Assembly: GCA_030123625.1 (NCBI GenBank)
Contig: CP126121.1
Location: 2,210,179 to 2,274,178, forward strand
Direction: 5' to 3'
DNA: 64,000 nucleotides
Origin: Nitrospira sp.
GTDB lineage: Bacteria; Nitrospirota; Nitrospiria; Nitrospirales; Nitrospiraceae
Shown here: one piece after another, positions 1-7,961 of the stretch
How the letters are laid out: every line of letters begins with the position of its first letter
Position numbering within the stretch: position 1 is the stretch's first letter
Program-made: the position numbers and the translations under genes
The notes under the pieces: generated by a model
Seen by the model: only the letters and a program-made list of their open reading frames with translations
Database searches by the model: none
What the model was told of the DNA's origin: nothing

Positions 1-1
1 T

Positions 2-154
2 GGATACCTCGATGCCGGGCATTGGGGAATGCTGAAGGTCTTGGACCGTGACAGCCGCGCGATTCTACCGCTGAGCGGTCGCGCCCCGTCTACCCAACAG
101 GCCAAGGACCAACCACCGGTGAAATCCATACCGGTGTCCGGACAGGCCAAATAG
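2..154 (+). CDS. 3' end of an unidentified protein
   Basis: An open frame enters from the left edge and ends at a TAG at 152-154, giving about 50 C-terminal residues. It begins with a Gly/Tyr/Trp-containing stretch and ends in a Pro/Gln/Lys-rich tail. I recognise no family. A strong hairpin follows 24 bp downstream, which fits the end of a transcription unit. The start and most of the protein lie outside the window, so even its coding status is only moderately supported. Confidence 0.45.
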   Translation, partial: GYLDAGHWGMLKVLDRDSRAILPLSGRAPSTQQAKDQPPVKSIPVSGQAK

Positions 155-178
155 GCCGGTCCTGCATCGAAGTGGCGA

Positions 179-212
179 GGGGGAACCTGGCTTCCACTGG
201 CCAGGTTCCCCC
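179..212 (+). terminator. Hairpin terminator candidate
   Basis: A perfect 12-bp inverted repeat (GGGGGAACCTGG / CCAGGTTCCCCC) flanks a 10-nt loop. It sits just after the stop at 154 and before the next gene at 276. The U-tract after it is weak, so it may be a bidirectional or imperfect Rho-independent terminator. Confidence 0.6.
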
Positions 213-275
213 AGTCGTTTCTTGTCGATGAATGAATGTCTTGAGCCCATCTAGGCAATCGGATAGAGCCTGGCC

Positions 276-872
276 ATGAAAGTACGCGGTTTCCCCACAT
301 CGGTGGAGTGGGTGGGGTTTTGGTCCCTGCTCATCGTCATGGCCGGTTCGGTGCAAACCGCGATGGCGCGTGATTTTTCGGCTGAGCGAATCGTAAAAAA
401 CGGAGAGTCAGTCGTCACAGCCCATGTCAACGCCAAGGACGATCGCTGGCGACTAGAGTTTTCCCAACCTCAGCGCGGCGCGAGCGTGATCATCGTACGA
501 GCGGATCTCGGGACCATCTGGCGGATCTTCTCGAGGCGGCGGCAGTATGTCGAGGAGCCGATGACCAGCGATCATCGATTGACAATGAGCGAGAAGATGG
601 AAGGAGAAATCTTGCGGGAGTTCGTAGGGAGCGAAACGCTGAACGGCTATCCCACGGAGTTGTTCGAGGTCACGGTTGCAGGGAGCGGGCAAACTCGTCA
701 ATACTATCGATGGGTAACCAAGGTCGAACGGTTTCCACTCAAGACAGTGAGCAAGCAGGGGAAGTGGTCGGAAGAGTTTCGCCGGCTGATCTTCACCGAG
801 CAGTCTCCATTGTTGTTCGAGCTCCCGCAGCGATTGGATCCGGCCGATCAATCGGCAGGTACGCAACATTGA
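276..872 (+). CDS. Secreted hypothetical protein, LolA/DUF4412-like
   Basis: A 198-residue protein. An N-terminal hydrophobic segment (about residues 12-30) ends in Ala-Met-Ala-Arg and looks like a Sec signal peptide. The mature part is rich in beta-strand-like stretches with alternating charged and aromatic residues, and resembles the DUF4412/LolA-like periplasmic fold that binds lipids or acts as an outer-membrane sensor. That assignment rests on overall pattern only; no catalytic motif is visible. It ends 17 nt before the next gene and probably starts an operon with the three following secreted proteins. The ATG at 276 was chosen because it opens directly into the signal peptide. Confidence 0.7.
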   Translation: MKVRGFPTSVEWVGFWSLLIVMAGSVQTAMARDFSAERIVKNGESVVTAHVNAKDDRWRLEFSQPQRGASVIIVRADLGTIWRIFSRRRQYVEEPMTSDHRLTMSEKMEGEILREFVGSETLNGYPTELFEVTVAGSGQTRQYYRWVTKVERFPLKTVSKQGKWSEEFRRLIFTEQSPLLFELPQRLDPADQSAGTQH

Positions 873-889
873 GCGCGATCGGAGGGGAT

Positions 890-1675
890 ATGAGACAACC
901 GTTTCTGAAAGGACTGTGGCTGGCCGGCTGTGCGTCGATTATCCTGGCGGCGGGACTTCAAGCGGATGCCGGAGCGTATGAATCGGGGACCGTGGAAGAT
1001 GGTGCGGTCGTGCGGGGCAAGGTGACGTTCACAGGAACCGTGCCGGATCCGAAAGAGTTCGAACTGCGCCGGTCCCCGGACCGCGAGTTTTGCAGCGCTG
1101 TGTCGGACGGCAATGGGCATCGGCTTCTGAAGGAAGTCAATATCGGGCCGGACGGCGGGCTCAAAGATGTGGTGGTGGTCGTGGAGGGCGTCGAGAGAGG
1201 CAAGCCGTTCACCTTTACCGATGCCGAAGTGGAAGCGAGCCTCTGCCAGTTCCTGCCGTTCGTCACCGTGGTCAGCGACAAGCGTCGAGTCACGGTGTTC
1301 AATCGAGATCCGATTTTACACGATATTCAAGGGTATGCGTACGATGAAACAGGGGTCGATATTGTCTTCCATCGGCCTGCGCTGCATGAGAGCGGGACCA
1401 CCGACATCGTGAAGTTGGTCAAAGGGCGGAAAGTGTTTACCATGCAGTGCGGCATGCATCCCTACATGCAGAATTGGGGGTACGCGATCGACAATCCGTA
1501 TTATGCGGTGACGGACCTCAATGGATCGTTTGCCATCGATAACCTCCCTCCCGGCACGTACCGTATCAAGGCCTGGCACCCGATCTTGGGAACTCAAGAG
1601 CGGACTATCACCGTGAAACCGAACGAGACCGTCTCGCTTGATTGGCTGTTCGACGCAAAACGAGCCATAGAATGA
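890..1675 (+). CDS. Secreted cupredoxin-like / carboxypeptidase-regulatory-like protein
   Basis: A 261-residue exported protein whose signal peptide ends near Ala-Asp-Ala (about residue 27). The centre carries a type-1-copper-like ligand set: His144, then Cys187-x2-His190-x2-Met193. The C-terminal part (about 200-250) has the Gly-x-Phe...Leu-Pro-Pro-Gly-x-Tyr pattern of carboxypeptidase-regulatory beta-sandwiches. Proteins with this pairing are usually periplasmic and may carry electrons or bind copper; the partner is unknown. The ATG at 890 follows GGAGGGG. Its stop overlaps the next start (ATGA), indicating translational coupling. Copper binding is inferred from ligand spacing alone. Confidence 0.8.
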   Translation: MRQPFLKGLWLAGCASIILAAGLQADAGAYESGTVEDGAVVRGKVTFTGTVPDPKEFELRRSPDREFCSAVSDGNGHRLLKEVNIGPDGGLKDVVVVVEGVERGKPFTFTDAEVEASLCQFLPFVTVVSDKRRVTVFNRDPILHDIQGYAYDETGVDIVFHRPALHESGTTDIVKLVKGRKVFTMQCGMHPYMQNWGYAIDNPYYAVTDLNGSFAIDNLPPGTYRIKAWHPILGTQERTITVKPNETVSLDWLFDAKRAIE

Positions 1676-2181
1676 AAAGAGGTCTGCAAGCTGTGTGTCT
1701 TGCGATCGTTCTCGGTGTGCCGCCGACCGGCGTGTCCGCCGCACAGCCGGACGGTACCGTGTCGTCGGGACGGGTGGAAATTGTCTTGACGAACGAACAC
1801 CGCAAGAGCCTGGAGGAGATCAAGAAGGAGTTCGCCGAGGCGGGCCTCACGAACCTTCACGTGCAATTCATCAAGGTGGGTAAACCGCCGACCAATATCG
1901 GCCTAGGCCCATTGGTCACCGCAGAACGGGCCCGCGCCGCCATCCGGATGGCCAAGAAGTACAACCGAGGTGTCACCATCCTGTTGCCGGAACGGCTCTT
2001 TCCGGCTCATTATGTGACGATCGCCTCCTCCAGCTTCGACGATACCGTGGAATATCCCGTCGGCACCGAACAACTTACGGAGTTGGAAAATCCCGCGCTC
2101 ACAACAGAGCAATTTCACGCGCTGTATCGCAAATTCACGCAGGCCGATCAACCGCCGCCGAAGAAAGGCCGGGTGTTCTGA
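1672..2181 (+). CDS. Secreted hypothetical protein
   Basis: A 169-residue protein with a clear signal peptide (Lys-Arg, then a hydrophobic core, ending Val-Ser-Ala-Ala near residue 24). The mature region is mixed alpha/beta with no motif I recognise. The start overlaps the stop of the cupredoxin-like gene as ATGA, and its own stop overlaps the following gene as TGATG, so it is an internal gene of a tightly coupled operon. A role linked to the upstream copper-site protein is suggested by position only. Confidence 0.75.
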   Translation: MKRGLQAVCLAIVLGVPPTGVSAAQPDGTVSSGRVEIVLTNEHRKSLEEIKKEFAEAGLTNLHVQFIKVGKPPTNIGLGPLVTAERARAAIRMAKKYNRGVTILLPERLFPAHYVTIASSSFDDTVEYPVGTEQLTELENPALTTEQFHALYRKFTQADQPPPKKGRVF

Positions 2182-2579
2182 TGAAGCAGATGTTGTCGGC
2201 CGTCATCTTAACGGCAGCCGTTGTGGCGGCGCCGGCCCTGGCAGGGCCGTTGCAAGCGATTCAAGAGCACGGGAAGGCGATGCTCCGTGATGCGGAGGAA
2301 ATGGTCATGCATGGAGGCATGGGGGACGGCGGGGCCATTCGGCACCATTGCGCCGAAGTGACCAGACATGCGACGGCGATTCTCCATGTCTTGCCCAAGG
2401 GTGATGAACAGGGTCAAGCGGCCGCGCCGTTGCTCCAACAAGCCATCACCCACTGTAAGCGGGTGGCCGACATGGGCGACAAGGTCGATCCCGGCGCCAG
2501 CTTGAACCCGGCCACGAAGGCCCGCGCGGCTGCCAGGGAGGCGATGAAGCATCTGTCCGCCCTACGCGACGGCGCATAG
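2181..2579 (+). CDS. Small periplasmic helical protein, possibly metal-binding (SmbP-like)
   Basis: A 132-residue protein with a signal peptide cleaved around Ala-Leu-Ala-Gly (residue 22). The mature part is predicted helical and rich in His, Met and Ala: it contains a Met-His-Gly-Gly-Met stretch, His-His-Cys, and several His-x3-Ala spacings. Small four-helix periplasmic metal-binding proteins such as SmbP look like this, but the identification is weak. It ends the operon that begins at 276 and starts inside the previous stop codon (TGATG). Metal handling would fit with the cupredoxin-like gene upstream. Confidence 0.7.
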   Translation: MKQMLSAVILTAAVVAAPALAGPLQAIQEHGKAMLRDAEEMVMHGGMGDGGAIRHHCAEVTRHATAILHVLPKGDEQGQAAAPLLQQAITHCKRVADMGDKVDPGASLNPATKARAAAREAMKHLSALRDGA

Positions 2580-2582
2580 CAG

Positions 2583-2700
2583 GCGTTGAAAAACGTCGCG
2601 AGCGGGACACTGGGCGCTCACCACCTCGCGCTCGTGCTCAAACGCGAGGCGGCTTATTCGCCGCCTCGCGCACCTCGCCTTGAAAGCATCCTCAACGTAG
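2583..2700. repeat. Intergenic repeat with strong hairpin
   Basis: The gap of about 350 bp between 2580 and 2931 holds no convincing gene. It contains a perfect 11-bp stem (CGCGAGGCGGC at 2643-2653 and its complement at 2660-2670, loop TTATTC), and the 16-mer GACACTGGGCGCTCAC at 2606-2621. The same 16-mer occurs in reverse at 26915-26930, so this is probably a dispersed repeat family that also serves as a terminator for the upstream operon. Confidence 0.55.
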
Positions 2701-2931
2701 TTCTGAAGCTACACCCCCCGGTGCTTTCTTCGGCTGCGGCCTTGCTGATGGAATTAGTATGACCACTGTCGTTATGACCATTGTCGTATTGTCTATAAGG
2801 TAGCGGTGATACAGTGAGAGCGAGAGACCCATCGAGGTCGATACGTTTTTCATGGTAGGATACGCCGCCAATTTAGATATCCTTGGTAGAATTGCAGGAC
2901 TAACCATCCTTGCTTAGAAAATAAATTCGAA

Positions 2932-3903
2932 ATGGCAAGATCGGACCTTTTAATTTCGCTAATCAAGACTGGAAAGGACACGTCAAATCCTCGCTTCCGT
3001 CATGCAGTTGAGGCACTTATCGCCGAAGAGCGAGCGAAGAAGCACACCATGCTTGCGGATCAACTAGCTGCTGCTTATGTGAATGGGATTAATGGTCAGC
3101 CTCAGCCTATGAGTTCGTCACCATCCCCTATAGCCGATTTGGTCTACGAGACCTCCTCAGATCGCGCTTTTGATAGTCTTATTTTGCCCCGCCCAGTAGC
3201 AAAAGAGTGTCGAGCGCTCATCGAGGAGCATCGGCGTGCAGATCTATTGAGGTCTTTTGGCTTAGCACCGCGGCATCGTGTTCTCTTGGTCGGCCCACCC
3301 GGTAATGGCAAAACCTCACTCGCAGAATCGCTTGCGAACGAGTTGATGGTACCAATGCTATCGATCCGATACGAAGGTATTATAGGAAGTTATTTGGGCG
3401 AAACAGCAACTCGCCTGCGAAAAGTGTTTGACTATGCCAGACAACGGGCTTGCGTATTGTTTTTTGACGAATTCGAGACCCTGGGGAAGGAGCGTGGAGA
3501 CGAACATGAAACAGGGGAAATCAAACGTGTTGTAAGTGCGCTCTTGCTACAGATCGACAGTCTGCCCCAACATGTTGTTGTTGTAACGGCTACAAACCAT
3601 CGGGAGTTGCTGGACCGCGCCGTTTGGCGTCGGTTTCAGCTACGCCTGGAGCTGCCTCGGCCAACACAGGAACAAGTAACAGCGTTTCTCGATCATTTAT
3701 TTGCTCGATTGGAGTTCGCACGTGGCTTGCGATCCAGTAGTTTTTCAAAATCATTTCGCGGGGCGAGTTATTCAGATATCGAAGACTTCGTGCGAGATCT
3801 CGCCCGCCATTATGTCCTCGCAATTCCTAATGGCAATGTTCAGAAAATTGCTCAGGAGCGACTAGTCGCTTGGAAGTCTCGGGCATGTTTCGAATCGCGC
3901 TAG
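2932..3903 (+). CDS. ietA: IetA-like AAA+ ATPase of an ATPase-subtilase defence pair
   Basis: A 323-residue AAA+ ATPase. The N-terminal 90 residues are helical and variable. The core has Walker A GPPGNGKTS with Lys127, Walker B ending in Asp179-Glu180, a sensor-1 Thr-Asn, and a Trp-Arg-Arg arginine-finger region. It is followed 15 nt later by an S8 subtilase. This two-gene arrangement, a short AAA ATPase plus a large subtilase, matches the IetA/IetS pair known from plasmid incompatibility and counted among anti-phage systems (Gao_Iet). The ATPase presumably controls or feeds the protease. Base composition is visibly more AT-rich than in the neighbours, in line with horizontal transfer. Confidence 0.8.
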   Translation: MARSDLLISLIKTGKDTSNPRFRHAVEALIAEERAKKHTMLADQLAAAYVNGINGQPQPMSSSPSPIADLVYETSSDRAFDSLILPRPVAKECRALIEEHRRADLLRSFGLAPRHRVLLVGPPGNGKTSLAESLANELMVPMLSIRYEGIIGSYLGETATRLRKVFDYARQRACVLFFDEFETLGKERGDEHETGEIKRVVSALLLQIDSLPQHVVVVTATNHRELLDRAVWRRFQLRLELPRPTQEQVTAFLDHLFARLEFARGLRSSSFSKSFRGASYSDIEDFVRDLARHYVLAIPNGNVQKIAQERLVAWKSRACFESR

Positions 3904-3918
3904 TAGTATAGGGGCTAC

Positions 3919-4254
3919 ATGCCCGACAAACCGATTCTTATATTTCCAGCCGCGACCGTTGTCGCGAGACAACCCTTATCCCAATCATTTTTGCCGCCTC
4001 GTAGACGTCCAACACAAGCGCAGCAACGGACTCGTCTGGCTGCTCGATTTCAGGCACTTTCGCAGAGCTTTGGAGTAGTTCGCGCCGATACCACTGGCCT
4101 CGATCCAGAGCAGGTCGTGGTATTCGAGGTCGCTGGATCCGTTGCCGACTTCCAGAACGTTGTTCGTCGGATCGGAGGAATGGAATGGCTTGGGGATTTT
4201 GAGGTTGATATCGCCGGACCGGATCCAGCGTTCTTTGAACAAGTGCCTCCGTAA
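3919..4254 (+). CDS. ietS: N-terminal fragment of IetS-like subtilase (frameshifted)
   Basis: This 111-residue frame starts with ATG 15 nt after ietA and ends at TAA 4252-4254. It opens with a Pro-Ile-Leu-Ile-Phe-Pro segment and a basic stretch, then a small alpha/beta domain, as expected for the start of long ATPase-linked S8 peptidases. The protease frame continues immediately after it in another frame, open from 4239. A single frame change in 4239-4254 would join them into one protein of about 870 residues. I therefore read it as the separated N-terminal domain. It could instead be a genuine small protein, or the join could be made by recoding, but no classical slippery heptamer is visible. 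Confidence 0.6.
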   Translation: MPDKPILIFPAATVVARQPLSQSFLPPRRRPTQAQQRTRLAARFQALSQSFGVVRADTTGLDPEQVVVFEVAGSVADFQNVVRRIGGMEWLGDFEVDIAGPDPAFFEQVPP

Positions 4255-4259
4255 CACCA

Positions 4260-6536
4260 TTGCCTGGCCGCCTATTCGTCGTCATGAGTAATCAGGCCAA
4301 AATAGCCGAAATAGTTCAACTTTGGAAAACATGGTCAAGATCAAGAGATGAAAAACTCCCGCGTAATTTTGGGAAGTTGGCAGAAGTATTCAAATTCCTC
4401 AATGATGTGCGCCCATGGAGTGTCCAGGATCGTCTTCGAGAACATGGTGCCCTAGAGTGGTGGCATGAGTGTCTAACCGCGAATAGGGCCACGATCCGTT
4501 TCGAAGTTGAGCTGTGGTGCCGTCAATCGGATGAAAAGCGTGTAGAGGCGTATGGGCGGCTCCAGAATTTAGTTCGGGAAGCCAGTGGGCAGTGTGTTAC
4601 GCAAGCTACGATTCCAAACATAGACTATCACGGCGTACTCGTTGATCTCCCTTCTCCTCAAATCCGGACGATCATTGATGCCATCAATGCAAACCAAGAT
4701 ACAAAGCTTCTGCGTCTAACGGATATCAAGTATTTCTGTCCGATGGGGCAAGTTGTCATAACTCATCCTGACGAGTCGACGCCAGGGACCTTTCGGCAGC
4801 AACCTCCTCCACAAGGCGATCCCATAGTCGCCTTATTGGACGGTCTCCCACTTGAAAACCATACAATACTCAGAAATCGCTTGAGGATCGACGATCCTGA
4901 TGGATTTTCAAGCCGATATAATGCCGGGGAGCAGCGGCATGGAACGGCCATGGCCTCCCTAGTTGTCCATGGCGAACTCGATGCAAATGAGGACGCGCTC
5001 CCACGGCCCGTTTATGCCAGGCCGCTCATGTATCCTGGTCGCCCCGACATCAATAATGTCCGATGGGAACAGTTGCCAGAAGATAGCCTCCCTGTTGATC
5101 TCACCTTTCGTGCAGTGCGCCGAATTTACGAAGGAGATGGTGCGACACCTGCAGTTGCGCCGACAATTAAGGTCATCAATTTCAGTATCGGTGACGCAAA
5201 TCAGCTTTTCGATCGCGAGATGAGTCCTTGGGCACGTCTGTTGGATTGGCTTGCATGGAAATACAAGGTCGTATTCGTCGTCAGCACTGGTAACCATCAC
5301 GGGAACATTACACTTGAAACTTCTGCTGCGCAGTTAACGAATGTTAGCGATTCTGACCTGCGTGCTCAAACACTACGCGCTATGGCGCGTGATCGCGTGA
5401 AAAGACGTCTGCTTACTCCATCAGAGTCAATCAATGCGATTACGGTAGGAGCGGCACATGCCGACCTCGGGCCCAATAGCCCGGATGCGAATATTCTCGA
5501 CATCTTACGCGCTGCCCGTTATTGCAGCCCCATTTCTTCAGTTGCCAATGGATTTAGACGCTCTATCAAGCCTGATATTTTAGTTGCCGGTGGCAGACAG
5601 TATTATCGCGCAAGAATTGCCAATCCAAACTCAAGTCCGGCAGTGCTTGAAGTACTGCAAAATCAATCGCGACTTGGCCAACATGTAGCTGCTCCTGGAG
5701 GGACCGCTGTCCCCCCTAATCACATGACACGAGTCTGCGGAACTAGCAACGCCTCGGCTCTCACCACACGGAGAGCTGCTCAATTATTTGAGCAGCTCAA
5801 TGCACTTAGGGCCGACCCTGGGGGCGAAGCACTTTCGGATGACTTTGTCGCGGTGGTCCTAAAGGCTTTACTTGTTCATGGAGCCTCGTGGAACGATATG
5901 CAAGCAGTCATTGATGCTGCTATCGATGAACGCGACAATGGCCCCGCGCGCCGGAATCGTGTCAAACAGGCATGTGCCCAGTTTCTAGGTTATGGCGAAG
6001 CAGACTGGGCGCGCGGAAGCATGTGCACCGACCAACGTGTCATCATGCTCGGCTGTGGTCGGCTTAATGCCGGCGAGGCACACGTTTACAATGTCCCGCT
6101 TCCACCGGCTTTAAACGCGCAGCGCGTTGGTCGACAGATGACCATTAGCTTGGCTTGGTTCACTCCTATCAATACACGCCACCGATCTTACCGAGTCGCA
6201 GATCTTTGGTTTGATCCGCCCCTAGAACAACTACAGCTGAAACGACGAGATGTTGACCATAACGCGGCAACTCGCGGCACCATCCAGCACGAAATCTTAG
6301 AGGGTGATCAAGCGGTGCCCATTGCTCAAGGCGATACTGTTCCTGTCCAAGTTAATTGTCGGCTGGAGGCCGGCAGCGCACTACCCGAAATGATCCCATA
6401 CGCCATCGTCGTGACATTAGAGACTGCCAGCCCGCTCAGCGTGAGTGCATATGATCAGGTAAAGATTGCGTTGGAGCGCATTCGCGATGCTTCGCGTGTC
6501 CGACTTGTTGCTCGAGGAAGCCGTGCAGATTGGTGA
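4260..6536 (+). CDS. ietS: IetS-like S8 subtilase, catalytic part
   Basis: A 758-residue serine protease frame, counted from a TTG at 4260 (an ATG lies at 4284). The full S8 triad is present: Asp194 in LLDG, His227 in RHGTA and Ser496 in GTSNAS. The oxyanion Asn345 sits in STGN. About 190 residues precede the protease core and about 190 follow Ser496, forming a beta-rich C-terminal domain. No signal peptide is visible, which points to a cytoplasmic protease, as expected for an IetAS defence module. The N-terminal domain lies in a different frame just upstream. The catalytic core shows no damage, so inactivation is recent, or the frame change is an assembly error or is suppressed in vivo. Confidence 0.8.
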   Translation: MPGRLFVVMSNQAKIAEIVQLWKTWSRSRDEKLPRNFGKLAEVFKFLNDVRPWSVQDRLREHGALEWWHECLTANRATIRFEVELWCRQSDEKRVEAYGRLQNLVREASGQCVTQATIPNIDYHGVLVDLPSPQIRTIIDAINANQDTKLLRLTDIKYFCPMGQVVITHPDESTPGTFRQQPPPQGDPIVALLDGLPLENHTILRNRLRIDDPDGFSSRYNAGEQRHGTAMASLVVHGELDANEDALPRPVYARPLMYPGRPDINNVRWEQLPEDSLPVDLTFRAVRRIYEGDGATPAVAPTIKVINFSIGDANQLFDREMSPWARLLDWLAWKYKVVFVVSTGNHHGNITLETSAAQLTNVSDSDLRAQTLRAMARDRVKRRLLTPSESINAITVGAAHADLGPNSPDANILDILRAARYCSPISSVANGFRRSIKPDILVAGGRQYYRARIANPNSSPAVLEVLQNQSRLGQHVAAPGGTAVPPNHMTRVCGTSNASALTTRRAAQLFEQLNALRADPGGEALSDDFVAVVLKALLVHGASWNDMQAVIDAAIDERDNGPARRNRVKQACAQFLGYGEADWARGSMCTDQRVIMLGCGRLNAGEAHVYNVPLPPALNAQRVGRQMTISLAWFTPINTRHRSYRVADLWFDPPLEQLQLKRRDVDHNAATRGTIQHEILEGDQAVPIAQGDTVPVQVNCRLEAGSALPEMIPYAIVVTLETASPLSVSAYDQVKIALERIRDASRVRLVARGSRADW

Positions 6537-6695
6537 ACGAGAGAAGCGACGGTTAAGCAATGCCCGGCAAAACTATATTCGAACTCATTTGGATTGGGAC
6601 GGACGACCGGCTGAAGCTGGAGCCGAGCATTCTGCTGGAGGGGCCTGGAGATGTCCCATCACGAGGATGCGTGACTGACAGGAGAGTACGAGCGG

Positions 6696-6815
6696 ATGAA
6701 ACAGACTCACTTTGACCGCTACCTCGAGGAGCAATTGCCCGACCCGGCGTTCGCCCATCGGTCTGAATAGGCAGCCAGGTATGGGATGTGGCACTTCAGA
6801 TTGCCGCCTGTGGCA
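6696..6815 (+). pseudogene. Relic of XRE/HigA-type antitoxin
   Basis: An ATG at 6696 opens a 24-codon frame with the typical start of HigA-like antitoxins (His-Phe-Asp-Arg-Tyr-Leu ... Asp-Pro-Ala-Phe-Ala-His-Arg) that stops at TAG 6768-6770. The next conserved piece, Val-Trp-Asp-Val-Ala-Leu-Gln-Ile-Ala-Ala, follows from about 6775 in another frame. The helix-turn-helix part is then lost. The gene is dead, and I did not find an intact HigB partner beside it. It lies in a decayed stretch (6537-7320) between the subtilase and an intact toxin-antitoxin pair. Confidence 0.6.
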
Positions 6816-6920
6816 CAAGCCACTGGCTCGGCGAGCGAAGACCTCGCAGTAGCGAAGGTACAGGCTCGAATCGACGGGATGCGAGCATGGGTCCCGTGAA
6901 GGTGTTCGAAAAGAAAAGAT

Positions 6921-7115
6921 GTGCCTCTGGATTGGGACTACGATGACGATGCTGATACGCTCTTCCTGAGCTTCGGCAAGCCGAAAGCTACTATAGGTCT
7001 TGATATCGGAGAAGGGGTCGTCGTTCGATACGACGAGTAAGCCAACGAGGTTGTGGGGCTGACGATTGTCGGCGTCGGACGGCGGTTGGAAGCATATGTG
7101 AAAAGTAGACCATGA
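6921..7115 (+). pseudogene. DUF2283 family gene with in-frame stop
   Basis: From GTG 6921 the frame encodes the typical DUF2283 pattern (Asp-Tyr-Asp-Asp-Asp-Ala-Asp-Thr-Leu, then Ile-Gly-Glu-Gly-Val-Val-Val-Arg-Tyr-Asp-Glu). A TAA at 7038-7040 interrupts it. The same frame then continues with the expected Val-Val-Gly-Leu-Thr-Ile-Val-Gly-Val strand to TGA 7113. DUF2283 proteins are small and often sit beside toxin-antitoxin genes. One stop codon is the only lesion seen. Confidence 0.6.
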
Positions 7116-7324
7116 AAGGTGGAAATGGTAGCGGATGCAACTTTTCCCCAACCTAAGCCCCGCAAGATCACATCACAGTATCACCCGCTACGGCAATGAA
7201 ATGCTAAAGTTCTTCGAAGCGTGGACGGAATGAGTTTCTGGAGCTTCCCAAGGGTCATGAAGAGAAAGATTGTTTGATGCTATGCTTTGGACGCTGAAAT
7301 AGCGTTCTGAAAGGGAGTGTCACG

Positions 7325-7573
7325 ATGAGCGAACAACAGCTTCTTCAGCGCATCACCGCCAGACCTGAAATTTTCAACGGAAAGCCGATTATCCGTGACA
7401 TGCGGATCTCGGTCGAACTTATTCTGAGCCTGCTTGCCCAAGGAGAAACCGCCGAAGCGATCCTAGGCGACTATCCGGATCTGGAACGAGAGGATATCCG
7501 CGCCTGCTTGGCCTATGCCCATGCCGTGATCGCTCATGACTCGCTTGATGCCATTCAAGTCGGTGGAAAGTGA
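7325..7573 (+). CDS. DUF433 antitoxin
   Basis: An 82-residue protein with the DUF433 core: a Gly-Lys-Pro-Ile-Ile-Arg motif followed by Arg-Ile-Ser-Val, then a helical region ending Tyr-Pro-Asp-Leu-x3-Asp-Ile. DUF433 proteins are winged-helix-like antitoxins found next to DUF5615 PIN-like toxins. The stop overlaps the toxin start as GTGA, so the two are translationally coupled. RBS AAAGGGAG precedes ATG 7325. The pair appears intact, unlike the relics upstream. Confidence 0.88.
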   Translation: MSEQQLLQRITARPEIFNGKPIIRDMRISVELILSLLAQGETAEAILGDYPDLEREDIRACLAYAHAVIAHDSLDAIQVGGK

Positions 7574-7923
7574 AGTTTCTTATTGATCGCTGCGCCGGGC
7601 ATCGTCTGGCGGAATGGTTACGGCAGCAAGGGCACGACGTTGTTGAGTCGCGCGAACGTGGACCTGATCCTGGAGATCGCACGCTGTTGACATGGGCTGC
7701 TTCTGAACAACGCATTCTCGTCACGATGGATAAAGACTTTGGAGAATTCATCTTTCGGGACAATGCTCCTCATCACGGGTTGGTGCGGTTACCAGACGTG
7801 CCAGCAACGGCCCGTATTGAGCTTATGGAAAAAATCCTCGATCGACACAGTCGGGATATTTCGGAATCCTCGATCGTTACGATCAGAGGTGGACGGATTC
7901 GAGTCTCACGATCGCCATCGTGA
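7570..7923 (+). CDS. DUF5615 PIN-like toxin
   Basis: A 117-residue protein starting at GTG 7570, inside the antitoxin stop. It shows the DUF5615/Mut7-C-like PIN pattern: the opening Lys-Phe-Leu-Ile-Asp acidic residue, Gly-His-Asp-Val, Thr-Met-Asp-Lys-Asp-Phe-Gly-Glu, and a later His-Gly-Leu-Val-Arg-Leu. These acidic residues form the metal-dependent nuclease site in PIN folds. It probably cleaves RNA and is neutralised by the DUF433 partner. No lesion is visible. Confidence 0.87.
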   Translation: MKFLIDRCAGHRLAEWLRQQGHDVVESRERGPDPGDRTLLTWAASEQRILVTMDKDFGEFIFRDNAPHHGLVRLPDVPATARIELMEKILDRHSRDISESSIVTIRGGRIRVSRSPS

Positions 7924-7961
7924 TATGAGAAAAGGAACCATGTGAGGCCTTAGCCTAAACC

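Noticed and set aside
4239..4260. Programmed frameshift between the two ietS frames
   Set aside because: No X-XXY-YYZ slippery heptamer, SD-like stimulator or obvious hairpin is visible; an indel or sequence error is simpler.
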